A stretch of 10,877 bases of DNA from an uncultured Brachyspira sp. (GTDB lineage Bacteria; Cyanobacteriota; Vampirovibrionia; Gastranaerophilales; Gastranaerophilaceae): positions 1 to 10,877 of the forward strand of contig ONYB01000194.1 in NCBI GenBank assembly GCA_900321895.1. Reading direction: 5' to 3'. Shown here piece after piece: positions 6,702 through 10,877 of the stretch. The position numbers were made by a program, and so were the translations under genes. Below the pieces are notes generated by a model. It worked only from the letters and a program-made list of their open reading frames with translations. It had not been told where the DNA came from and did not search any database. How positions within the stretch are numbered: position 1 is the first letter of the stretch; each line of letters starts with the position of its first letter.

Positions 6702-7574
6702 ATGAAGAAGTTTTTATTATACATATTTTTAATAGTAGGACTTTTGAGTGCAAATCCGTGTTATGCGATAAAAATCGGTTTGCAGGTAAATGCAAGCTGG
6801 GTCGGTGTCGGCTCGTCGGGTGCAACCTCGCTTATTGACGCAAATACAAATAAGACCGTCACGAGGATTGCAGGCATGAAAGGGTACGAAATTGTGCCTT
6901 ACAAGAACACGATGGCAATTAAGTTGGACGGAAAATTTTACCAGATTTATTCGGATAATGTTGTCCTGAAACCGCCGACAAACGGATTTATTAGTGCCAA
7001 AAACAAGTGGTATCGCGGGTATTTGATTATTCAAAACAAAAATCAAAAGTTGACCGTTATAAATAATGTCGGTATGGAAGATTACCTGAAAGGGGTCGTT
7101 CCCTCTGAAATGCCGTCAAGTTGGGAGTTGGAAGCCCTCAAAGCTCAGGCAATCGCTGCAAGAAGTTACGCTATTGCAAACTTGGGTAAGCGTGCGAGCT
7201 TCGGGTTTGACTTGAAAGACACTCCCGAAGATCAGGCGTACGGCGGTGCTACTGCCGAAACTTCAAAAACCAACACCGCAGTTGAAGAAACAAGCGGACT
7301 CGTTTTGACATATAATTATAAAGTTGTTTCTGCATTTTATTCAGCATCCGCGGGCGGTCAGACAGTTACATCAAAACAAGCATGGGGCAATGATTTACCA
7401 TATTTGCGTTCAGTTCCGTCATTTGACGGCAATGTCAAAAAGAACGGGCATGGGATAGGAATGTCGCAACACGGTGCAAATAACCTTGCAAAACAGGGCT
7501 ACAATGCTTATCAAATTTTGCAGTATTTTTATAAAAATGTAAAATTCGCTCGTGCCAACGATTCTTCGGTTTAA
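6702..7574 (+). CDS. Secreted SpoIID/LytB-domain protein (short form)
   Basis: The 290-aa protein begins with a signal peptide (MKKFLLYIFLIVGLLSANPCYA, likely cleaved after residue 22). About 95 residues without recognised motifs follow, then the SpoIID domain. NNVGMEDYLKGVVPSEMP (about 122-139, E136 matching the catalytic Glu region of SpoIID lytic transglycosylase), LKAQAIAARSYA and GHGIGMSQHGANNLAKQGY (249-267) are diagnostic. SpoIID-family proteins cleave peptidoglycan glycan strands or stimulate amidases; outside spore formers they act in wall remodelling. The segment between PYLRSVPS and GHGIGMSQ is only about 10 residues long, while in Bacillus-type SpoIID it is many tens, so this is a shortened version. 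No SD precedes it; GTG 6699 is an equally possible start. No other sporulation gene is near. Confidence 0.9.
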   Translation: MKKFLLYIFLIVGLLSANPCYAIKIGLQVNASWVGVGSSGATSLIDANTNKTVTRIAGMKGYEIVPYKNTMAIKLDGKFYQIYSDNVVLKPPTNGFISAKNKWYRGYLIIQNKNQKLTVINNVGMEDYLKGVVPSEMPSSWELEALKAQAIAARSYAIANLGKRASFGFDLKDTPEDQAYGGATAETSKTNTAVEETSGLVLTYNYKVVSAFYSASAGGQTVTSKQAWGNDLPYLRSVPSFDGNVKKNGHGIGMSQHGANNLAKQGYNAYQILQYFYKNVKFARANDSSV

Positions 7575-7594
7575 AAGGCGTGAAATCTTCTCGA

Positions 7595-7622
7595 GTAGTG
7601 AGTTTGTAGCATCAAATACTAC
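7595..7622 (+). terminator. Possible weak hairpin after the SpoIID-like gene
   Basis: GTAGT (7595-7599) pairs with ACTAC (7618-7622) and inside it TTTG (7603-7606) with CAAA (7613-7616), leaving loop TAGCAT. It begins 20 nt after the stop. No U-tract follows directly, so it may be a 3'-end stabilising structure or chance. Confidence 0.35.
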
Positions 7623-7672
7623 GTTAACCCTTGTGTAACTTTACTTTTGTTGATAAAAAACCTCAAAACCCC

Positions 7673-7700
7673 TTGTCAAATCCGAATAACATGCTATAAT
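7673..7700 (+). promoter_or_regulatory. Promoter of the HU gene
   Basis: The -35 TTGTCA (7673-7678) lies 16 bp before TATAAT (7695-7700), which is preceded by TG at 7692-7693, giving a near-consensus sigma-70-type promoter with extended -10. Transcription would start near 7707 and give a leader of about 70 nt before the HU start. Confidence 0.88.
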
Positions 7701-7776
7701 GAGTTTGTCGAAAATATGAGCATGCGGAAAGAAATGGTTTCTATCGCCGTTTGCAAAAGGAAGAAGGAGGTTCGTA

Positions 7777-8049
7777 ATGAACAAAGAAGAATTGGTAAAA
7801 GAAGTATCAAAGAAAGCAAAAGTTTCTCAAAAAGCTACTACTGACGTTGTTGCAGCTATTTTGGAAACAATCGAAAAATCAGTTGCTAAAGGTAAAAAAG
7901 TTACTTTGGTTGGTTTCGGTACTTTTGAAGCTAGAAAAAGAGCTGCAAGAACAGGTCGTAACCCTCAAACAGGTGCTGAATTGAAAATCGCTGCTAAAAC
8001 AGTTCCGGCTTTCACAGCAGGTAAAAAATTCAAAGACCTTGTAAAATAA
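7777..8049 (+). CDS. hup: HU-family nucleoid DNA-binding protein
   Basis: The 90-aa protein has the HU/IHF length and fold: an N-terminal helical dimerisation part (1-40), the signature VGFGTFEARKRAARTGRNPQTG (45-66) forming the arm, P63 at the arm tip that intercalates into the minor groove, and the closing helix PAFTAGKKFKDLVK. HU bends and compacts DNA without strong sequence preference and works as a dimer. A homodimer is likely because no second copy is visible here. The SD AGAAGGAGG lies 6 nt before ATG 7777 and is the strongest in the window, consistent with abundant expression. It is monocistronic between its own promoter and terminator. Confidence 0.97.
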   Translation: MNKEELVKEVSKKAKVSQKATTDVVAAILETIEKSVAKGKKVTLVGFGTFEARKRAARTGRNPQTGAELKIAAKTVPAFTAGKKFKDLVK

Positions 8050-8062
8050 TTTTTGATTTTTA

Positions 8063-8100
8063 AAAAAAGAGGTTGTACCATTCGGTGCGACCTCTTTTTT
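8063..8100. terminator. Bidirectional terminator between HU and the minus-strand HTH gene
   Basis: AAAAAAGAGGTTGTACC (8063-8079), loop ATTC, then GGTGCGACCTCTTTTTT (8084-8100) form a 17-bp stem with two G-T pairs. It lies 13 nt after the HU stop. Because the stem is flanked by A and T tracts, it can also end the convergent minus-strand gene whose stop is 11 nt away at 8111. Confidence 0.93.
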
Positions 8101-8110
8101 AGTGAAAAAT

Positions 8111-8314
8111 TTAATTTTTACGTTTTTGAAAAGTCAGTTTTATATCGTACAAGTCCAACAATTTTAAAACAAAATCCATGTTACTTTCTGTAATTGCAGC
8201 TTCAAGAATTTCAATTTCTTTTTCGTTAACTTCTGTTTTTTGGGCAACTTCGGCTATTGTATAGCCTCTTTCAAGCCTAAAGTTTTTTAAAATTTCACCA
8301 ATGTGTGTGTCCAT
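8111..8314 (-). CDS. Small helix-turn-helix (XRE-like) protein
   Basis: The 67-aa protein is essentially one Cro/C1-type HTH domain. IGEILKNFRLERGYTIAEVAQKTEVNEKEIEILEAA (5-40) shows helix 1, the recognition pair TIAEVAQ-turn-VNEKEIEILE, then helices through LKLLDLYDIKLTF. It lacks the strict G-turn and usual W/E positions of strong family members, so specificity cannot be guessed. A good SD (AGGAGAG) lies about 8 nt upstream on the minus strand. Its promoter (TTGACA/TATCAT) overlaps that of the divergent small HTH gene, so the pair may regulate itself or each other (inference). A toxin partner was looked for and not found. Confidence 0.85.
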   Translation of the reverse strand: MDTHIGEILKNFRLERGYTIAEVAQKTEVNEKEIEILEAAITESNMDFVLKLLDLYDIKLTFQKRKN

Positions 8315-8348
8315 TACTTTTCTCTCCTAAGTAATATTTTTTAATAAG

Positions 8349-8367
8349 AATGGTAAATAAGACCATT
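8349..8367. promoter_or_regulatory. Inverted repeat AATGGT-N7-ACCATT between divergent HTH genes
   Basis: Perfect 6-bp arms (8349-8354 and 8362-8367) with a 7-bp spacer give a centre-to-centre distance of 13 bp, a plausible dimeric HTH operator. It lies in the 5' leader of the minus-strand HTH gene and downstream of its -10. Which protein binds is unknown. Confidence 0.45.
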
Positions 8368-8387
8368 TTGTGTCGCATACAACACTA

Positions 8388-8416
8388 ATGATATTTTATT
8401 CGACCTCCTATGTCAA
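8388..8416 (-). promoter_or_regulatory. Promoter of the minus-strand HTH gene
   Basis: Read on the minus strand, a perfect -35 TTGACA (8411-8416) is followed after exactly 17 bp by TATCAT (8388-8393). Transcription would start near 8381, leaving about 67 nt of leader before the ATG. The -35 box is only 6 bp from the -10 of the divergent gene, so RNA polymerase cannot occupy both promoters at once. Confidence 0.8.
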
Positions 8417-8422
8417 TAACTT

Positions 8423-8428
8423 TATAAT
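8423..8428 (+). promoter_or_regulatory. -10 box of the plus-strand HTH gene
   Basis: A perfect TATAAT lies 6 bp before ATG 8435. No clear -35 exists (TTCGAC at 8399-8404 is weak). The predicted first transcribed base is the A of the start codon, which suggests a leaderless mRNA. Confidence 0.72.
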
Positions 8429-8434
8429 TTTGTT

Positions 8435-8644
8435 ATGGAGAACAAAAAATTTATTCGATCACTTTTAGTTTTGAATAATATGACTATGTCCGAATTAGCA
8501 AAACTTATGACAAAAGAACTCGGTAAAAAGTACACCCGAGACAGTATCAACGGAAAACTTGCCAGAGAGTCGATTTCACTAAGAGAATGCCAAACTATTG
8601 CAAAGATTTTGGGCTATAGAGTTGAGTTTATAAAAAATACATAA
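8435..8644 (+). CDS. Small HTH-like protein of unknown function
   Basis: The 69-aa protein looks like one helical bundle resembling a phage-type HTH: MTMSELAKLMTKELGKKYTRDSINGKLARESISLRECQTIAKILGYRVEFIK (16-67). MSELAKLM forms the first HTH helix and TRDSINGKLARES a likely recognition helix, and SLRECQTIAKILGY is the closing helix. I recall similar tiny proteins across Firmicutes and gut bacteria, without established function. There is no SD before the ATG, while TATAAT stands 6 bp upstream, so translation is probably leaderless. It is divergent to another small HTH gene and ends at a terminator shared with a convergent gene. Confidence 0.82.
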   Translation: MENKKFIRSLLVLNNMTMSELAKLMTKELGKKYTRDSINGKLARESISLRECQTIAKILGYRVEFIKNT

Positions 8645-8648
8645 AAAT

Positions 8649-8683
8649 AAAATCCGACGAGAAGGTTGTTCTATTCGGATTTT
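8649..8683. terminator. Bidirectional terminator between the plus HTH gene and the minus-strand membrane protein
   Basis: AAAATCCGA (8649-8657) pairs with TCGGATTTT (8675-8683). The 17-nt interior holds a second small stem, AGAA (8660-8663) with TTCT (8669-8672). It starts 5 nt after the HTH stop and ends 24 nt before the stop of the convergent gene at 8708. Confidence 0.82.
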
Positions 8684-8707
8684 TGTTGGTGAAAAAGTCT
8701 TTTAAAA

Positions 8708-9244
8708 TTATTTGTTAGCTGAATATGCAACGATTGCATCTTCTCTCATTGTTCTTAGTTCAGCTTTTCTTGCAGCTTTTTCAGCTTTGATTTTGTCTGT
8801 GCTGAACATCTCCAAAATTTCTTTTTTAATCATACCTTTGGTTTCATTTGAATACCCCGGAGTATTGTCAAAGATTGAAGGTTGACCAGGTTTTTTGAAG
8901 AAACTTCTAAATTTACGAAAAGCGTTACCAATGGTTGTTTTTACTGTGTTGTAACCTTTCTTTAAGTATTCCGGAACTTGTTTAAGTTTTTCAGGGATTT
9001 TTTTTATTGTTTCCGGAAGATTTTTTATGTGTTCAGGCAATTTTTTCACAAAATCAAGACCTGCTCCGGCAAAGCTTTTGATATTTTTACGGTACACAAC
9101 ACCTGCGGTTATTGCTCCGGCTGTTGCAACTGCTGCTGCAGTGCCTGCAAGAAAGTTTCTTGTTTTGTGTGATTTATGTTCAGCGTCATGTTTGCAACCT
9201 CTGCAACCGAATGCTACTGATGGGTTGATAGATAAATCTGTCAT
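8708..9244 (-). CDS. Hypothetical membrane protein with PE heptad repeats
   Basis: The 178-aa protein belongs to no family I recognise. It starts with a short polar segment containing CRGC and several His (C14, C17, H19, H23, H26), which could bind a metal or form disulphides. An Ala/Gly/Thr-rich membrane segment follows (about 31-51). Residues 69-96 are four tandem seven-residue units: LPEHIKN, LPETIKK, IPEKLKQ, VPEYLKK. Each begins with an aliphatic residue and Pro-Glu and has Lys at position 6, so they build a kinked amphipathic, very basic rod. A basic stretch (RKFRSFFKK) and a charged helical C-terminus rich in Ala, Lys and Glu follow. The SD AGAGGT lies about 7 nt before the ATG on the minus strand. 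The arrangement (anchor then extended rod) suggests a protein that reaches from the membrane; which side is unknown. Confidence 0.8.
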   Translation of the reverse strand: MTDLSINPSVAFGCRGCKHDAEHKSHKTRNFLAGTAAAVATAGAITAGVVYRKNIKSFAGAGLDFVKKLPEHIKNLPETIKKIPEKLKQVPEYLKKGYNTVKTTIGNAFRKFRSFFKKPGQPSIFDNTPGYSNETKGMIKKEILEMFSTDKIKAEKAARKAELRTMREDAIVAYSANK

Positions 9245-9363
9245 ATTTTACCTCTTTCGTTATGTTGTTACTGGATTAATGGTGGTGAAGAAAAATTATT
9301 GCCATTTTTGTGAAAATAATTTACAAATGTTTATAAATTTTTTGCGTGCGTGGTTTTTGAGGA

Positions 9364-9389
9364 CGTAATTATTACGAATTGTAATTATC
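9364..9389. promoter_or_regulatory. Cluster of GTAAT/ATTAC half-sites
   Basis: CGTAAT-T-ATTACG (9364-9376) is a perfect 13-nt inverted repeat. ATTAC (9371-9375) also pairs with GTAAT (9381-9385) around GAATT, and GTAATTAT occurs twice, 16 bp apart (9365-9372 and 9381-9388). The cluster lies just upstream of the pilin -35 box, where an activator or repressor could act. The binding protein is unknown. Confidence 0.45.
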
Positions 9390-9413
9390 AAAAAGCTTAA
9401 AATCTTAATTATA

Positions 9414-9442
9414 TTGCGAAGGTTCGGTAAAAATGTTATAAT
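9414..9442 (+). promoter_or_regulatory. Promoter of the pilin-like gene
   Basis: The -35 TTGCGA (9414-9419) is followed by exactly 17 bp and TATAAT (9437-9442), with TG at 9434-9435 making an extended -10. Transcription should start near 9449. Confidence 0.85.
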
Positions 9443-9603
9443 CAGAGTATAGAATTATCCATAAAAATTGAATAACACTCTGGTTTTACCTACCGCATCA
9501 CAAATGTGTAAGTTTTTATGTATTTGTATATGTGGTTGTGTTGGCGGTTTTGTCGATAGTTTTATGCACGAGTTATGAAAATAATCATATAGGAGCTGAG
9601 GAT

Positions 9604-10877
9604 ATGAATTTTATAAAACCGCAGATATTTGTGAAAAAAGTTTTCCGCAAAATGCGTGGGTTTACGATGGCGGAATTTTTGATTTCACTTGCCCTAATTG
9701 GTGCATTGGCAATGATTTTGTTGCCGGTTTTGAAGAATATTCGACCTGACGAGTTGGAAGCGTTGCACAAAAAGGGTCAATATACTATGGAACATATCGT
9801 TTCGGACTTGGCTTATGATGAGGATATTTACCCGCCGACTAAAATAACGAGCGGTCTTGCAAGCATTTTTGCCGTAAATGTTGCGGGGAAAACCTACGGC
9901 TATGGTAAAGTTGATACCTATACAACCGACAAAAATAATATAAAAGCAAAGACAAAATTCTGTGAACTGTTTGCGTCAAGAGTAAATCTTGCATCAGGCA
10001 GTACCGTTAATTGTAGCGAAGATGCTAAAACTTTCACGACGGTTGAAGGGATTGATTGGTATTTACCGATTTCAAACTTCGATGGGGCAAGACCTTATGA
10101 AATTATAAGATTTGATGTAAACGGTGATAAAGAGCCGAACTGTACTTATGACAAAAATACCTGTCCGAAACCTGATACTTTTAAGTATTATTTGACTTCG
10201 GACGGGAAAATTTATCAGGATTCACCCGACAGTGAAACAAAATATTTTGACATAGTTGTAAGCGTTGAGGGAAATGCAACGGTGACTTGTGACGGTGGTT
10301 CTTGTCTTGGCAAAACTGTTGGTGATCATAGTATAAAAGTTACTCCTGCCGTAGGCTGGCAGTGTGAATGGAAAGAAAAATCCGTGTACTTAAGTAATGC
10401 CAATTACCTCGACAAAGTAGTTTGCAAAGAATATACCGGTAGCTCAAAAAAAAAGGGTAAAATAAAAGTTACTAAAATAATGAACAAATACTGGAATTCT
10501 GCTGATGGTGATATTTATTTGAGGGGTCAGTTGGTAAATTTTACGAATTGTTCGGGTAACGATTGGCGAAGAACTTGTACTGCCGAAGTTGAGGCAGATG
10601 TTGGTGTTCTCTATAATGTTCTTGCTACCCCGAAAAAAAATTGTAAACTTGATAATATAAGCAAACCGTCCGTAACATTGTCTGATGAAGGCGAAGTGCA
10701 GGATGTTTCCGTTACTTTTTCTTGGGATGTTTTCCCTAGCAGTAAGCACAACGTAACCTTTACTTTGTATAAAGATGCGGGTTGTGAAGGTAGTTCGCTT
10801 ATCGGTTCTTGTTCTAACAAAGTGAATGTAGCAGAGGGCACGAGCTATGGTTCTTGTTACATAAAAGCTGTCGGTGA
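9604..10877 (+). CDS. Type IV pilin-like protein with large Cys-rich C-terminal region (3' end outside window)
   Basis: The frame is open for 424 codons to the window end. A basic 19-residue leader ending in MRG is followed by FTMAEFLISLALIGALAMILLPVL: prepilin peptidase would cut after G19, leaving F20 as N-terminus with E24 at mature position 5, then the hydrophobic helix that anchors pseudopilins or packs in a pilus core. Residues 60-210 form the pilin-like head, including FDVNGDKEPNC (170-180), a calcium-loop-like block seen in pilin-like proteins of this lineage. From about 212 onward there are beta-rich segments with paired cysteines. Fourteen Cys occur in all (C120, C137, C180, C187, C229, C234, C254, C274, C316, C325, C347, C394, C403, C418), suggesting several disulphides outside the membrane. 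The last part (355-424) resembles an Ig/fibronectin-type adhesion domain, though weakly. AGGAG lies 8 nt before ATG 9604. It is probably a minor or tip pilin, or an adhesin. Confidence 0.9.
   Translation, partial: MNFIKPQIFVKKVFRKMRGFTMAEFLISLALIGALAMILLPVLKNIRPDELEALHKKGQYTMEHIVSDLAYDEDIYPPTKITSGLASIFAVNVAGKTYGYGKVDTYTTDKNNIKAKTKFCELFASRVNLASGSTVNCSEDAKTFTTVEGIDWYLPISNFDGARPYEIIRFDVNGDKEPNCTYDKNTCPKPDTFKYYLTSDGKIYQDSPDSETKYFDIVVSVEGNATVTCDGGSCLGKTVGDHSIKVTPAVGWQCEWKEKSVYLSNANYLDKVVCKEYTGSSKKKGKIKVTKIMNKYWNSADGDIYLRGQLVNFTNCSGNDWRRTCTAEVEADVGVLYNVLATPKKNCKLDNISKPSVTLSDEGEVQDVSVTFSWDVFPSSKHNVTFTLYKDAGCEGSSLIGSCSNKVNVAEGTSYGSCYIKAVG

Larger units (their letters stand above)
9245..9603. other. 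359-bp intergenic region between divergent genes
   Basis: It separates the minus-strand PE-repeat protein from the pilin-like gene. It holds the GTAAT/ATTAC half-site cluster at 9364-9389, the pilin promoter at 9414-9442 and a leader of about 155 nt. No tRNA, known riboswitch or clear terminator was recognised. A TATAAT on the minus strand (9408-9413) could serve the leftward gene but has no good -35. The leader contains a CACA-AA-TGTG hairpin-like motif (9499-9508) and three tiny ORFs without SD. Confidence 0.6.

Noticed and set aside
7647..7844. 65-codon ORF overlapping the HU promoter and start
   Set aside because: It runs through the HU promoter and the strong SD and into the HU gene in another frame, with no SD of its own.
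8384..8409. AGGAGG on the minus strand inside the divergent promoter region as an SD for an extra small ORF
   Set aside because: No ATG or GTG at usable distance opens a convincing frame, and the site lies between the -35 and -10 of the minus promoter.
8111..8644. Toxin-antitoxin module
   Set aside because: Both small proteins look like HTH domains; neither resembles a known toxin, and the divergent layout is not typical of a TA operon.
9293..9322. AAATTATT-N14-AATAATTT inverted repeat
   Set aside because: Pure A/T arms with a long spacer are expected by chance in this composition.
8978..9368. Plus-strand open frames opposite the PE-repeat protein
   Set aside because: Phe/Cys/Ala-rich translation is typical of the complement of Lys/Ala-rich coding DNA, and there is no SD.
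9585..10841. Minus-strand open frames opposite the pilin-like gene
   Set aside because: The plus frame has a prepilin signature, promoter and SD; the antisense frames lack all of these.

Overview
The window looks like a stretch of an AT-rich, host-associated-type bacterial chromosome. The best guess is a non-photosynthetic relative of the Cyanobacteria (Melainabacteria/Vampirovibrionia, order Gastranaerophilales). This taxon call is inference. It rests on the very AT-rich composition, a [FeFe]-hydrogenase maturase (HydF) pointing to fermentative life, and a pilin-like protein with the class-III-type leader and the 'DVNGDKEPN' block I associate with that group. Two further proteins have the feel of lineage-restricted hypotheticals. 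No rRNA, tRNA, CRISPR array, transposase or phage gene was seen.

Layout. 1-112 is the 3' end of a radical SAM/SPASM gene. It is followed 2 nt later by a full-length paralogue (115-1236) and then a membrane-anchored SGNH hydrolase (1262-1924), together probably one surface- or metabolite-modification operon that begins outside the window. After a 134-bp spacer with a perfect 24-bp palindrome come two stand-alone translation genes, fusA (2059-4146) and rpsO (4359-4628), each closed by a strong hairpin terminator. hydF (4707-5912) follows. It is the GTPase/scaffold for hydrogenase H-cluster assembly, with no hydE or hydG in view. A hypothetical Ala/Gly/Lys-rich protein (6009-6665) and a secreted short SpoIID/LytB-type protein (6702-7574) come next, then the nucleoid protein HU (7777-8049) behind a clear promoter and strong SD.

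The right-hand third is more accessory in character. Two tiny helix-turn-helix proteins are transcribed divergently (8111-8314 on minus, 8435-8644 on plus) from overlapping promoters. A minus-strand membrane protein with four exact-phase heptads of the form (L/I/V)PExxKx lies at 8708-9244. A 359-bp intergenic region (9245-9603) carries a cluster of GTAAT/ATTAC half-sites and a good promoter. It drives a large, Cys-rich type IV pilin-like protein (9604 onward) that runs off the window end.

Regulatory grammar. Promoters here are mostly of the extended -10 type (TGnTATAAT). In two cases, the SpoIID-like gene and the plus-strand HTH gene, the start codon lies exactly where transcription should begin and no SD is visible, which suggests leaderless mRNAs. 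Terminators are symmetric A-tract/stem/T-tract hairpins, two of which sit between convergent genes and can serve both strands.
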